NCBI GenBank assembly: GCA_965247035.1
Contig: CBDFGJ010000003.1
Span: 124,001-188,000, forward strand
Origin: Azophilus sp965247035
GTDB taxonomy: Bacteria; Pseudomonadota; Gammaproteobacteria; Pseudomonadales; Azotimanducaceae
Direction of reading: 5' to 3'
Length of the DNA: 64,000 nucleotides
Below, in pieces: positions 35,830-45,345 of this stretch; positions within the stretch are counted from its first letter, which is position 1, and each line of letters starts with the position of its first letter. The notes beneath the pieces are model-generated. The model made no database searches and was not told the origin of the DNA. It saw nothing but the letters and a program-made list of their open reading frames with translations. The translations under genes and the position numbers were made by a program.

Positions 35830-35880
35830 GAAAATAAAACCAGTTCAACAGTTACGGTATCAGTTAAAACTGTTACTGGG
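35830..35880 (-). terminator. Rho-independent terminator for the minus-strand gene
   Basis: On the minus strand, CCAGTAACAGTT pairs with AACTGTTGAACTGG around a 13-nt loop and is followed by TTTTATTTT. It lies 11 bp after the stop of the membrane gene at 35891. Confidence 0.65.
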
Positions 35881-35890
35881 TTAATTATCT

Positions 35891-36223
35891 TCATTTGCTT
35901 AAATTTTTAATTGTAGACAAAAAAGAAACTGGTATTAAACCACCTAAAACTCCGGCAAAGTATGCAATAAGTAATGAAAGCATTAATAATGCTATATAAG
36001 CACTATTTAATTGTTTTTTTTGAGATAGAATTAAATAGGCGATATATGGACAATAGATACAAGAAAAAAACGCTCCTATCACTACACCAGTCTCAAAATC
36101 ATCTACAAAAAAAGCTCCAGAAAAAAGCGCTAATAGAACTCCAAAAATAGAAAATGCAATATAAAACCCTAATGCTTGTAATGGGCTTCTTTCTTTATTA
36201 AAATCTAACAAATCTTCAAACAT
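35891..36223 (-). CDS. Small membrane protein in AT-rich DNA
   Basis: 110 aa with three hydrophobic segments (about 18-38, 44-66, 76-97). Not recognised. Codon use is strongly AT-biased, unlike the backbone, so it was probably acquired. Its start directly abuts the stop of the upstream broken gene (TAAATG), and a terminator follows, so the two formed an operon. Confidence 0.65.
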   Translation of the reverse strand: MFEDLLDFNKERSPLQALGFYIAFSIFGVLLALFSGAFFVDDFETGVVIGAFFSCIYCPYIAYLILSQKKQLNSAYIALLMLSLLIAYFAGVLGGLIPVSFLSTIKNLSK

Positions 36224-36571
36224 TTACTTAATCTCCTTACAAGATGCGGTGGTTTTTGAGGCTTTAAAATCAAGCTTTATTATAATGGCTCCAACTCCAT
36301 CTATAAACGATGTATCCTTGGCTAAAGGCTTTCCTTTCTTTTTAATAACGCACCTTACGTAGCCACTTTTATCAACATCATCAAATGCAACTGCTATATA
36401 GAATATCATTACCTCCATAAGCATCACGGAGCATCTGTTCAGCTGGAGTCATGGCATAATCACCAATTCTATCTTGATAGGAATTACTTCTACTTGCCTC
36501 ATAATTAGTTATTTCTAAAGCATGATCATTGTTGATATTTATTAGTAATAAAACAAGAAATATTTTTTCAT
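36224..36571 (-). pseudogene. Small exported protein gene with two frameshifts
   Basis: Three frames together give one sensible product. The signal-peptide start at 36571 (MKK, then IFLVLLLIN after restoring one A in an A6 run at 36563-36568) is followed by DHALEITNYEASRSNSYQDR and AMTPAEQMLRDAYGG. After a second shift near 36400 it continues FYIAVAFDDVDKSGYVRC and DFKASKTTASCKEIK to the stop at 36224. Not recognised. Homopolymer location leaves open a sequencing error for the first shift. Confidence 0.5.
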
Positions 36572-36620
36572 TTTTTTAAGATAAATTGAAATTTAATATT
36601 TTATATCGAATTTTTTATTT

Positions 36621-36763
36621 CTAACTTCCTTCATCCATAAATTTCTTTCTTTTTTCTCTTGAGTATTGAGTGAATGGATGCACTAGAAAAATTTTGTCTC
36701 TATGGGTATTAATTCCTAATTTATTAAATTTATCAGCTATTACCTTGTAATCAGTATAATGCT
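36621..36763 (-). pseudogene. Orphan C-terminal coding fragment downstream of glmS
   Basis: A 46-codon open frame without a start that reads HYTDYKVIADKFNKLGINTH, then DKIFLVHPFTQYSREKRKKF and a stop. The amino-acid pattern is protein-like and AT-rich, suggesting the truncated end of a larger foreign gene. Not recognised, and a chance ORF cannot be excluded. Confidence 0.35.
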
Positions 36764-36803
36764 AAATATTTTGTATAAAAACTTCCCAAATATCGGTTTA
36801 AAA

Positions 36804-38639
36804 CTACTCCACCGTAACCGACTTGGCCAAGTTCCGAGGCTGATCCACATCGGTGCCTTTCAGCACCGCCACATGGTAGGCAAGCAACTGCAAAGGTATG
36901 GCGTACACAATGGGGGCAAGCACCGGATCCACTTCCGGCAAGCGAATGACGGCGATGCCTGGGCCGTTCTGGAATGAAGAGCCTGCATCGGCGAACACAT
37001 AGAGTTTGCCGCCCCGCGCTCGGACCTCGTGCAGGTTGGAGCGCAGTTTCTCCAACATCTCGTTGCTTGGGGCAACGGCAACCACCGGCATGTCCTCATC
37101 CACCAAAGCCAGCGGCCCGTGCTTCAGCTCGCCGGCTGGGTAGCCTTCGGCGTGAATGTAGGAGACCTCCTTGAGCTTCAACGCACCTTCCATAGCCACA
37201 GGATACATCACGCCCCGTCCCAAAAACAGGGCGTGATGACGGTGGGTGAACTGCTCGGCGAGGGCCGCAATTTGGCTGTCGAGTTGCAGGACTTGGCCCA
37301 CCTTTTCCGGCAACTGACGCAAACTGGCAACACAGCTTGATTCAAACGCCGGGGCCATGTCGTGTCTGCGACCCAGCAAAAGCATCAACAGGGCCAAGTT
37401 CGCTAATTGAGCGGTGAACGCCTTGGTGGACGCCACACCCACTTCGGTGCCGGCCTGAGTCATCAACGCCATGTCGGATTCCCGCACGCAGGAACTCGTG
37501 GGCACGTTGCATAGGCTGAGGGTGGACAAGTAACCCATGCGACGGGCGATGCGCAATGCCGCCAGCGTGTCCGCCGTTTCGCCGGATTGGGAGATGGCGA
37601 CGAAGAGGGTTCCGGAGCTGACCACCGGGCGGCGGTAACGGAACTCGCTGGCGATATCCACTTGGCAGGGAATGCCCACATGCTCCTCAATCCAATAGCG
37701 GGCCACGCTGGCGGCGTAGAAGCTGGTGCCGCAAGCGGCGATCATGACGGACTTGGTCTGATCGAACACTTCGGCGGCGCGAACGCCAAAGGCGCGCTCC
37801 AACACCCGCTGCCGACCGATGCGCCCCTCCAGGGTGCTGTGCAGCACTTCCGCTTGCTCGAAAATTTCCTTTTGCATGTAGTGGCGGAAATTGCCTTTGC
37901 CGGTGTCGTCAATGCCAGTCTCCACCTTGATGGAATCCCGCGACACGGATTCATTGTCTAGGCTGAACACCGAGATTTGGTCCGCCTTTATTTCGACCAA
38001 GTCTCCTTCCTCAAGGATGATGAAACGGTCCGTGACCGGCTTTAAGGCGAGCAGGTCGGAGGCGATGTAGTTTTCGCCTATGCCCTTGCCAACAACCAGA
38101 GGGCTGCCGACACGGGTGGCGACAATGGAGTCGGGGTGGGCCCGGGCCATCACCGCCAAGGCGTAAGAGCCCTCCAACCCCTTGACCGCACTGCGCACGG
38201 CTTCCAACAGCGAGGTGCCCTCGGCGCTGTGGCGATCCACGAGATGGGCTAAGACTTCCGAATCTGTATCCGAGTTGAAGACGTACCCTTCTGCCTGCAA
38301 CTGCTCGCGCAAAGCTGCGCAGTTCTCAATGATGCCGTTGTGGACGATGCACACGCGCCCGTTGGATTGGTGCGGGTGGGCGTTCTCCTCAAGCGGCCGG
38401 CCGTGGGTGGCCCAACGGGTATGGGCGATGCCGACGCGGCCACGCACCGGTTGGGCGGCCCAGTCAGCCGCCAGAGCGCGCACCTTGCCCACTCTCTTGA
38501 GCACGACGAACTCGCCGCTTTCCTCCGCCAGAACGCCGATCCCGGCCGAGTCATAGCCTCGGTATTCCAGCCGTTGCAGCCCTTCCAGAAGAATGGGGCT
38601 GACATTGCGCTCCGCAACCGCGCCAACGATGCCGCACAT
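36804..38639 (-). CDS. glmS: Glutamine-fructose-6-phosphate aminotransferase (isomerising)
   Basis: 611 aa. Makes glucosamine-6-phosphate for peptidoglycan and LPS. The N-terminal glutaminase domain has catalytic Cys2 (MCGIVGAVAERN) and the RGYDSAG motif; two SIS sugar-isomerase domains follow (CGTSFYAASVARYWIEE; ISQSGETADTLAALR; GRGVMYPVAMEGALKLKE). The conserved C-terminus NLAKSVTVE is the usual Tn7 target region. The accessory region starts right after its stop codon. The product feeds GlmU, encoded 2.5 kb upstream on the same strand. Confidence 0.96.
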   Translation of the reverse strand: MCGIVGAVAERNVSPILLEGLQRLEYRGYDSAGIGVLAEESGEFVVLKRVGKVRALAADWAAQPVRGRVGIAHTRWATHGRPLEENAHPHQSNGRVCIVHNGIIENCAALREQLQAEGYVFNSDTDSEVLAHLVDRHSAEGTSLLEAVRSAVKGLEGSYALAVMARAHPDSIVATRVGSPLVVGKGIGENYIASDLLALKPVTDRFIILEEGDLVEIKADQISVFSLDNESVSRDSIKVETGIDDTGKGNFRHYMQKEIFEQAEVLHSTLEGRIGRQRVLERAFGVRAAEVFDQTKSVMIAACGTSFYAASVARYWIEEHVGIPCQVDIASEFRYRRPVVSSGTLFVAISQSGETADTLAALRIARRMGYLSTLSLCNVPTSSCVRESDMALMTQAGTEVGVASTKAFTAQLANLALLMLLLGRRHDMAPAFESSCVASLRQLPEKVGQVLQLDSQIAALAEQFTHRHHALFLGRGVMYPVAMEGALKLKEVSYIHAEGYPAGELKHGPLALVDEDMPVVAVAPSNEMLEKLRSNLHEVRARGGKLYVFADAGSSFQNGPGIAVIRLPEVDPVLAPIVYAIPLQLLAYHVAVLKGTDVDQPRNLAKSVTVE

Positions 38640-38796
38640 GTTACAAGCCTACGCCGGGGCGAACGGCGGTTGCCAGTCTGTCATCACTCATGTTTGTGAT
38701 CCTTGTGCTTGTGCTATTTCCCGTGCCTGCCAAATAATTGAGCTAAAAATTAGTGCTGTTCATCAGCGAGTGCGGGTAATTTAATGGGCGGATGGC

Positions 38797-38826
38797 TTGA
38801 AATCAAACGAAGTGTATTCATAATAT
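38797..38826 (+). promoter_or_regulatory. Candidate promoter for the 177-aa TerB-like gene
   Basis: TTGAAA at 38797-38802 and TAATAT at 38821-38826 with an 18-bp spacer, 108 bp before the GTG start. Confidence 0.45.
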
Positions 38827-38933
38827 AGAAAAACATCTGTTCATATATACAATCTCGGCAGGCGATGCAATGACTGCCCTGATGCAGTTGCCCGGGCTAT
38901 ACTCAATACTCTACCAACCGGAGGAATTAAAAA

Positions 38934-39467
38934 GTGGGTGCTTTCGATCTAATTCCAGGCGTATCGCTCGTCAAAAACCTCGCCTCGGCAGTCATCGCCG
39001 GTGGCGCGACTTATGTGGTTACCAAACGCAACGCCAATAAAAAATTATCCGAAGAGGAAGCCAAACGCAAAGAAGTTGAAAAAGAATTGGAGAAAATTAT
39101 TCACAACACTGAATCGGAAAAGCAGAAAGCCGAGGGGCGGGCGGTCGCCAAGTGCTCGATACTAAAAAATATGGTGTGGAAAGATGGCCTATTATCGGCT
39201 GAAGAAAAATGTATGATCGTCGATTATGTGATCGATCATCACGACATTTCTGACGATGTAAAAATTAAGGTGATTCAGGATATCGACAACAAGCCGAGTA
39301 TGTTTAATGGATTTTATGGAAAATTTTCCAACATGAATGTTTTTCTGAATGCCGAAGAGGCGAAAGGGTTTCGTTCGCTTTTGGACGACCTCGCCCAATC
39401 GGATGGAGATTGTTCGGACGAAGAAAAAAAATACATCGAATATATTATTTCGCAAATCCGGGTCTAA
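38934..39467 (+). CDS. Membrane-anchored coiled-coil protein with a TerB-like domain
   Basis: 177 aa. GTG start with GGAGGA 8 bp upstream. An N-terminal membrane segment (about 13-29, LASAVIAGGATYVVT) is followed by a Lys/Glu-rich coiled coil (about 33-67). A helical C-terminal domain contains two acidic repeats of TerB type (KDGLLSAEEKCMIVDYVID; SDGDCSDEEKKYIEYIISQI). Function unknown. It sits alone between glmS and glmU with lower GC than either, so it is probably acquired. Confidence 0.7.
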   Translation: MGAFDLIPGVSLVKNLASAVIAGGATYVVTKRNANKKLSEEEAKRKEVEKELEKIIHNTESEKQKAEGRAVAKCSILKNMVWKDGLLSAEEKCMIVDYVIDHHDISDDVKIKVIQDIDNKPSMFNGFYGKFSNMNVFLNAEEAKGFRSLLDDLAQSDGDCSDEEKKYIEYIISQIRV

Positions 39468-39615
39468 CCGTCGGCTTTCGCTTCGCGCAATCAGCTTTCT
39501 CTATCGCGTAAAAGGCGCAAAGATTCTGCGCAACGGTTATTCGCTTCCCACCCATCCCGGCACTGCGCGCGCTGGTGCCGCTGGTTCGTGATTTCATTCG
39601 TCGCCTGACGCTGCA

Positions 39616-39760
39616 GAAACCTCTGAAGTCCTTGCAGATTTTCGCAGTGCAACAAGACCAACTTTTTTCGATGACATGTGAATCATTGAAAATAGATGAT
39701 GAATGATCCCAGACGCCGTTCGACAGCCAATCCTTGGAAGTTAATCAGAGGTTCCTTAAG
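39616..39760 (+). mobile_element. MITE-like element, copy 2, abutting the glmU stop codon
   Basis: About 145 bp sharing the body of 11803-11951 and 63003-63150 (TTCGCAGTGCAACAAGACCA, TTTTTTCGATGA, ATTGAAAATAGATGA). The right end reads TTAATCAGAGGTTCCTTAAG and stops exactly at the base before the glmU stop codon, so on the minus strand the element begins directly after glmU. Confidence 0.85.
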
Positions 39761-41143
39761 CTACCTCTCGTTTTTGCGGCGGCCCGGGCGCTTCCAGCCG
39801 GAAATGTTGCGCTGCTTGCCTCGTCCTACCGCAAGTTCGTTTTTTGGCACCTTGGCGGTGATGGTTGACCCGGCGGCGATGAAGGCGCCGGACTCGATCA
39901 CCAAGGGTGCCACCAGGGTGGCGTTGGTGCCGATGAACACGTCGTCGCCGATTTCCGTACGGTGCTTGTCCTCGCCATCGTAGTTGCAGGTGACCGCACC
40001 GGCGCCGACATTGCTTCCCGCCCCCACTTGGGCATCGCCCAAGTAGGCTAGGTGGCTGGCTTTGACGCCCGGGCCAAGATGAGTGTTTTTGGTCTCCACG
40101 AAATTGCCCACCTTGGCCTCTTCATCCAAGTGGGTGCCGCGCCTCAGTCTGGCGAATGGCCCCAGCCGGCAGCGGGCGCCGATGCGAGCGCCCTCGATAA
40201 CCGTGTACGCCTCCACACGCACATCATCGCCAATTTCCGCATCTTCAACGATGGCCCCAGGCCCTAGATGCACGCGCTCACCTAGGGTCACCCGCCCTTT
40301 GAGCAGCACGTTCACGTCAAAGCGACAGTCCCGGCCAACGCTGACCTCGCCGCGAACGTCCAACCGGGCTGGGTCCGCCAAGCTGACCCCGGCCGCCATG
40401 AGTTGCTGCGCTTGGCGCTTTTGGTACAAGCGTTCCAGCGCCGCCAACTGGGCATGGTCGTTGACGCCCATGGCCTCCTCCGTCCTGGCCGCACGAATGC
40501 CCGTTACCGCAACGCCCCGGCCAATGGCCAGTTCAACCACGTCGGTTAGGTAGTACTCACCCTGAACGTTGTTGGCTTTGACCTCGCCAAGAAGCTGTCT
40601 AAGCACAGCGGCCGGCACCGCCATGAGGCCGGCGTTGATCTCCCGAATTTCCCTTTCTTCGGCGGTGGCGTCCTTGAATTCCACGATGCCTTCAATGCGG
40701 CCATCGGCGGCCCGTTTAATCCGTCCCAAGGCGGCCGGGTCATCCAATTCCGCTGTCACCAGCGCCAGTGCCCCCTTGGCCGCAGCCTCCACGCAGGCGT
40801 TAAGGGTTTGCATGGAGACCAAAGGGACATCCGCATAGAGCACAAGAACAAGGGCGGCATCGTCCACTTGTGGCAACGCTTGGGCGACCGCATGGCCGGT
40901 GCCGAGCTGTTCAGCTTGCAGCACCCATTCCACCGCGGCGGCGGTAGCCGCCTGAACTTGCTCAGCCCCGTGACCCACCACCACAAAAACATCCTTTGGC
41001 CGCAGGCTCTCCAAGGTGTTGATGACGTGCTCAAGTAAGGTCTTGCCGCCGAGCTGGTGCAGCACTTTGGGCGTATTGGACTGCATGCGCCGACCTTCGC
41101 CAGCGGCGAGAATGATGGCGGCGAGCTGGGGGGCGTTGCTCAT
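39761..41143 (-). CDS. glmU: Bifunctional GlcN-1-P acetyltransferase / UDP-GlcNAc pyrophosphorylase
   Basis: 460 aa. Makes UDP-GlcNAc for peptidoglycan and LPS. The N-terminal pyrophosphorylase domain carries LAAGEGRRMQSNTPKVL, YADVPLVS and NNVQGEYYLTDVVE. The C-terminal left-handed beta-helix acetyltransferase carries FARLRRGTHLDEEAKVGNFV, ETKNTHLGPGVKASHLAYLG and GAGAVTCNYDGEDKHRTEIG. It lies near glmS on the same strand, as in many gammaproteobacteria, but a TerB-like gene and a MITE separate them. Confidence 0.96.
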   Translation of the reverse strand: MSNAPQLAAIILAAGEGRRMQSNTPKVLHQLGGKTLLEHVINTLESLRPKDVFVVVGHGAEQVQAATAAAVEWVLQAEQLGTGHAVAQALPQVDDAALVLVLYADVPLVSMQTLNACVEAAAKGALALVTAELDDPAALGRIKRAADGRIEGIVEFKDATAEEREIREINAGLMAVPAAVLRQLLGEVKANNVQGEYYLTDVVELAIGRGVAVTGIRAARTEEAMGVNDHAQLAALERLYQKRQAQQLMAAGVSLADPARLDVRGEVSVGRDCRFDVNVLLKGRVTLGERVHLGPGAIVEDAEIGDDVRVEAYTVIEGARIGARCRLGPFARLRRGTHLDEEAKVGNFVETKNTHLGPGVKASHLAYLGDAQVGAGSNVGAGAVTCNYDGEDKHRTEIGDDVFIGTNATLVAPLVIESGAFIAAGSTITAKVPKNELAVGRGKQRNISGWKRPGRRKNER

Positions 41144-41424
41144 AAGGGTGCTGCATCACATGAAGGCGGCAAACGGCTTCATTATAGAGCACCTTGATTT
41201 TTGCCCGTGTTCAGCGCCACAGGTCGGTGCGACTGGTTTGAAGTTGGCGTTGAGCCGCTGACTGGCAGGCTCGTGGGCGGATTTATGTCTGTCGTCCGGT
41301 TTTTCGAGTGCGGTCCGTTCCGCCTCGCGGCTGGACCCGCTTGTCCGGCCATCCTTCCTTTCCTTTCCCTTGCCTCCCGCCAGCGTCATGGCTACCATGC
41401 GCACCTTTGCATGAGGGTCGCTTG

Positions 41425-41913
41425 ATGGCGGCAGTGGTCTACCCCGGCTCCTTCAACCCAATCACCAACGGCCATTCGGATTTGGTCAAACGCGCCCTGA
41501 ACCTGTTTGACCATGTGACTCTGGCCATCGGCGCCTCGGCGCAGAAGGCGGCGAGCGAACAGCTCAAGGAACGCATGGACCTTTGCCGCAGGGCGCTCGG
41601 CGAATTCGGCGACAGGGTCTCGGTTGAATGCTTCAACACGCTGTTGGTGGACTACGTTCGTTCCAAGAACACCACCTTCATTCTACGTGGGCTGCGCACC
41701 GTTACGGATTTCGACTACGAGTTTCAGATGGCGGAGATGAACCGGTCCTTGGATGCGGACATCGACTACGTATTCCTACCTACGTCCAAGGATTGCTCCT
41801 TCATTTCCTCCACCTTGGTGCGGGAGATCGCCTCCCTCGGCGGCGACATCACCAACTTCGTGCATCCGGCGGTGCGCGAGGCGTTGGCGCAGCGCTTAAG
41901 GCGGGAATCTTAG
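41425..41913 (+). CDS. coaD: Phosphopantetheine adenylyltransferase
   Basis: 162 aa, normal CoaD length. Transfers AMP to 4'-phosphopantetheine in coenzyme A synthesis. The nucleotidyltransferase motifs are YPGSFNPITNGH at the N-terminus and SFISSTLVREIASLGGD. The frame is open to 41308, but the ATG at 41425 has GAGGGT 7 bp upstream and gives the standard N-terminus. It is divergent from glmU. Confidence 0.94.
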   Translation: MAAVVYPGSFNPITNGHSDLVKRALNLFDHVTLAIGASAQKAASEQLKERMDLCRRALGEFGDRVSVECFNTLLVDYVRSKNTTFILRGLRTVTDFDYEFQMAEMNRSLDADIDYVFLPTSKDCSFISSTLVREIASLGGDITNFVHPAVREALAQRLRRES

Positions 41914-42144
41914 GCCGAAAGTCTGGAGGCGAAAATCTGGGAGCTGAATCATTGAGTAGGCAGAGCTCTTAAACCGGACATGGCGCTGCGCAGGGGTTGA
42001 TTTTTGCGCAAACGCCTCCACATGCTAACAGCAGCCGAGTTGAACCAGCCGCCATTTGACGGCATCTGATTCGCGTGGGTTTGTGGTAAACTTGGCCGTT
42101 GCGGTAGCGGAAACTTCAAAACAGTGGCAGCAGGCAGCACGGAT

Positions 42145-43032
42145 ATGTCAACCAGTCTCCTTTCCTTGACCCTCTCCCCGGGAGCAGATATTGAGGGCTA
42201 TGTGCGGACGGTGAGCACCTTCGCCATCCTCTCACCGAAGGAGGAAAAAGCATTGGCTGAGCGCTTCTATCGGCACGACGACCTGGAAGCGGCTCGCCAG
42301 CTGGTGCTCAGCCATCTTCGCTTCGTCGTACATCTAGCCCGAGGCTACAAGGGCTATGGTCTGCCCCATGAAGACCTTATCCAGGAAGGCAACGTCGGCT
42401 TGATGAAAGCGGTCAAGCGGTTCAACCCGGACGTGGGCGTGCGCTTGGTTTCCTTCGCCGTCCACTGGATCAAGGCGGAAATGCACGAGTACATTCTGCG
42501 CAATTGGCGCATCGTCAAGGTTGCCACCACCAAGGCTCAGCGCAAGCTGTTCTTCAACCTGCGTGGGGCCAAGAAACGCCTGTCTTGGTTGAGCCCCACC
42601 GAAGCCAAGGCGGTGGCCGACGATCTTGGCGTGTCCACGGCGGAGGTTATTCGCATGGAAAGCCGTTTGGCGGCGACGGATGTCGCTTTTGACGGCGTCG
42701 GTGCCAACGACGATACGACTGCGCCAGTACACTACTTGCCTTCCAGCAGCCCTGACCCGGCAGATATGGTGGCGGAAGAACAATGGCTTGACCTCTCCCG
42801 CGCCCAGTTGGCTGACGCCCTCAGCAACCTAGATGAACGCAGCCGGGAAATCATCGCCGCCCGCTGGCTGCGGGAGGACAAGATCACTCTCACCAAACTT
42901 GCCGAGCGTTATGGCATATCCGCCGAGCGTATCCGTCAGTTGGAAAGGAACGCGCTTAAGAAACTGAAGACGGCCATTGCTGCAAGCGGCTTGGTCGAGG
43001 GATCCATTCCAGATCGCTTGGCCGCGGCCTGA
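42145..43032 (+). CDS. rpoH: RNA polymerase sigma-32 (heat-shock sigma factor)
   Basis: 295 aa. The region 2 core is AARQLVLSHLRFVVHLARGY and DLIQEGNVGLMKAVKRFNPD; the RpoH box QRKLFFNLRGAKKRL, diagnostic of sigma-32, follows; region 4 is at the end (KLAERYGISAERIRQLERNA). The frame is open to a GTG at 42124; the ATG at 42145 gives MSTSLLSLTLSPG, which aligns with the E. coli start. An extended -10-like TGGTAAACT lies at 42085-42093. The usual upstream ftsE/ftsX genes are not next to it here. Confidence 0.95.
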   Translation: MSTSLLSLTLSPGADIEGYVRTVSTFAILSPKEEKALAERFYRHDDLEAARQLVLSHLRFVVHLARGYKGYGLPHEDLIQEGNVGLMKAVKRFNPDVGVRLVSFAVHWIKAEMHEYILRNWRIVKVATTKAQRKLFFNLRGAKKRLSWLSPTEAKAVADDLGVSTAEVIRMESRLAATDVAFDGVGANDDTTAPVHYLPSSSPDPADMVAEEQWLDLSRAQLADALSNLDERSREIIAARWLREDKITLTKLAERYGISAERIRQLERNALKKLKTAIAASGLVEGSIPDRLAAA

Positions 43033-43225
43033 AGGCCGTCGCCGGTAGCGCTTGGCCGCCCACAGCCGGCGGTGAATGCACCAACGGCCAAGGGCCCCCT
43101 TCGCCGCCGCGCTCCAACAAAACCACAACGACCACCGGCATTGGCGACGAAGGTCGCGCAACCATGGCAAAGCCGAGACGCGCCAGAGCATGAGCGAGCG
43201 GGAATTCTGTCTTCAAGGCGGCGAG

Positions 43226-44557
43226 ATGGCCGAAGCGGTCAACGAATTCAGCTACATGTCCGGCTTCGAGAACACCCATTCCACCGAGGCGGTGCGGGGC
43301 GCTTTGCCGGTAGGCCGGAACTCGCCGCAGAAGCCACCCTTCGGCCTGTTTGCGGAGCAAGTCAGCGGCACCGCCTTCACGGCACCTCGGGCCGCCAACA
43401 AGAGATCCTGGCTTTACCGAATACGGCCCTCCGTCAAACATGGCACCGGCTTTCAACGCTACCGCCACAAGTACGTCAGAACCGCCCCCTGTCGCGATGA
43501 AAGTGGCCTGCCCGCCGTCCAGTTGCGCTGGCGTCCACCGGAGATGCCCAAGGCGAAAACGGACTTTCTGCAAGGTTTGCGCACCGTGACCACCTGCGGC
43601 GACGCTTGGGTGCAGGCTGGCATGGCGGCTCATGTGTACCTCGCCAATCGCTCAATGGAGCGCCGTTATTTCATGAACGCCGATGGAGAGATGCTGATCC
43701 TACCCCAAAAAGGCGCCATTCGGGTGGCCACGGAACTAGGACTGCTGCTCGCTGCGCCAGGAGAAATCATCGTCATTCCCCGGGGGCTGAAGTTTAAGGT
43801 GGATCTGGTGGACGGGCCGATACGAGGCTATATCTGCGAAAACTACGGCACCATCCTGACGTTGCCGGAGCGCGGCCCCATTGGCGCCAACCACTTGGCC
43901 AACTCCAGGGACTTCCTGTTTCCGGCCGCAGCCTACGAAGACCATGAAGGTCCCTGCGAGGTCAATATGAAGTGGCAGGGCGCACTGCACAAGACCACTC
44001 TGAATCACTCGCCGCTGGATGTGGTCGCTTGGCATGGCAACTACGCACCCTACAAGTATGACCTGCGCCGCTTTGGTGCTGTGGGCTCCATCAGCTTTGA
44101 CCATCCGGACCCTTCCATCTTCACCGTGCTCAGCTCTGCTTCAGACACCCCTGGAACAGCCAATGTGGATTTCGTGATCTTCCCCGAACGCTGGCTGGTC
44201 ATGGAGGACACTTTCCGCCCGCCTTGGTATCACCTGAACTGCATGAGCGAGTTCATGGGCTTGCTGTACGGCGTATACGACGCCAAGCCGGGCGGTTTTG
44301 CCCCCGGCGGCATGAGCCTGCACAACGCCATGATCCCGCACGGTCCCGATGCCGAGGCTTTCGATCAGGCCACCAACAGGGAGCTTGCGCCGGAAAAGCT
44401 GGCTGACACCCTAGCCTTCATGTTTGAAACAAGGTTTGTGCAAAGCCCCACGGCCTATGCGTCAAAGCGCCAGTCCCTGGATTTGGACTACCCGAGTTGT
44501 TGGGACGGCATCAGCCCCGGCTTCAATCCACCGGCCGCCCAGAACCACGGCCGCTGA
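43226..44557 (+). CDS. hmgA: Homogentisate 1,2-dioxygenase
   Basis: 443 aa. Opens the ring of homogentisate in tyrosine and phenylalanine breakdown. Iron ligand motifs are present: WYHLNCMSEFMGL gives the His-x5-Glu pair and LHNAMIPHGPD the second His. N-terminal FSYMSGFENTHSTEA is typical. The frame is open to 43076 but the ATG at 43226 has AAGG 7 bp upstream and gives the normal length. Other homogentisate pathway genes (maleylacetoacetate isomerase, fumarylacetoacetase) are not in the window. Confidence 0.94.
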   Translation: MAEAVNEFSYMSGFENTHSTEAVRGALPVGRNSPQKPPFGLFAEQVSGTAFTAPRAANKRSWLYRIRPSVKHGTGFQRYRHKYVRTAPCRDESGLPAVQLRWRPPEMPKAKTDFLQGLRTVTTCGDAWVQAGMAAHVYLANRSMERRYFMNADGEMLILPQKGAIRVATELGLLLAAPGEIIVIPRGLKFKVDLVDGPIRGYICENYGTILTLPERGPIGANHLANSRDFLFPAAAYEDHEGPCEVNMKWQGALHKTTLNHSPLDVVAWHGNYAPYKYDLRRFGAVGSISFDHPDPSIFTVLSSASDTPGTANVDFVIFPERWLVMEDTFRPPWYHLNCMSEFMGLLYGVYDAKPGGFAPGGMSLHNAMIPHGPDAEAFDQATNRELAPEKLADTLAFMFETRFVQSPTAYASKRQSLDLDYPSCWDGISPGFNPPAAQNHGR

Positions 44558-44670
44558 TGGAACCAGCGTCAAGGCAACAGGAGCGCATCGACAATGGCTG
44601 CACCGGCCCCGGCAAGCAGCGAGATAGAGGGGCATCCCAAGCTCGGCAATGATCTGAGGGATTTCTGCCA

Positions 44671-45345
44671 GTGGGCGGAGAACAGCAGCGCGGTAATCTA
44701 GTCCGGCACACCAGCAACGCCCCTCGCTCTAGGGGGAGGCTGACTCGCCGCCAGCGCTGGGCGCTGGAAAACATCGCTCCCCATTACTTGGCGAACCCTT
44801 TTCCCCACCAATGGCCAGATGTCTTCGCTCGCACGGCGCCGCTGGGCTTGGAAATTGGCTTCGGCATGGGAGACGCCCTGCTGCATTGGGCCATCCATCG
44901 CCCAGACATGAATCTGGTGGGCATGGAAATCTACCGACCGGGAATTGGCGCCTTGCTGTTGGGGCTGGAGCGCGAAGGGTTGACCAACTTGCGTGTGCTT
45001 GAGGGCAACGCGGCGCTGCTGGTTGCGGACAAGTTCGCACCCGCAAGTCTCGACGAAGTGCGCATCTGGTTTCCCGACCCCTGGCCCAAGCGTCGCCATC
45101 ACAAGCGCCGTCTGATTCAGCCGGCCTTCGCCGAGACGCTGGCCGGTCGGTTGCGACCGGGGGGCGTGTTGCGGCTGGCCACCGATTGGGCGGAGTACGC
45201 CCGTTGGATGGCGCAGGTTTTCGCCGCAACCTGCGGGTTGGAGCGCGTTGCGCCTGCGGCCGTGTGCCCTGCCTCAGCCTATGCATCCAAGGCCCGGCGG
45301 CGCGAACGAGAAATCCAAGATCTAGCCTACCGCAAGAAGAATTGA
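44671..45345 (+). CDS. trmB: tRNA (guanine-46-N7)-methyltransferase
   Basis: 224 aa. The SAM-binding motif GLEIGFGMGDALL, the RIWFPDPWPKRRHHKRRLIQ motif and the ATDWAEYA segment identify TrmB. The start is a GTG at 44671; an in-frame stop occurs 20 bp upstream, and no ATG fits before the conserved GRLTRRQRWALEN segment. The last 19 bp overlap the 3' end of the convergent hemW gene. Confidence 0.93.
   Translation: MGGEQQRGNLVRHTSNAPRSRGRLTRRQRWALENIAPHYLANPFPHQWPDVFARTAPLGLEIGFGMGDALLHWAIHRPDMNLVGMEIYRPGIGALLLGLEREGLTNLRVLEGNAALLVADKFAPASLDEVRIWFPDPWPKRRHHKRRLIQPAFAETLAGRLRPGGVLRLATDWAEYARWMAQVFAATCGLERVAPAAVCPASAYASKARRREREIQDLAYRKKN

Noticed and set aside
19199..36803. A Tn7-type transposon between the two glmS ends
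   Set aside because: No tns genes and no Tn7-type terminal sequence were seen; only the target-site fragment is present.
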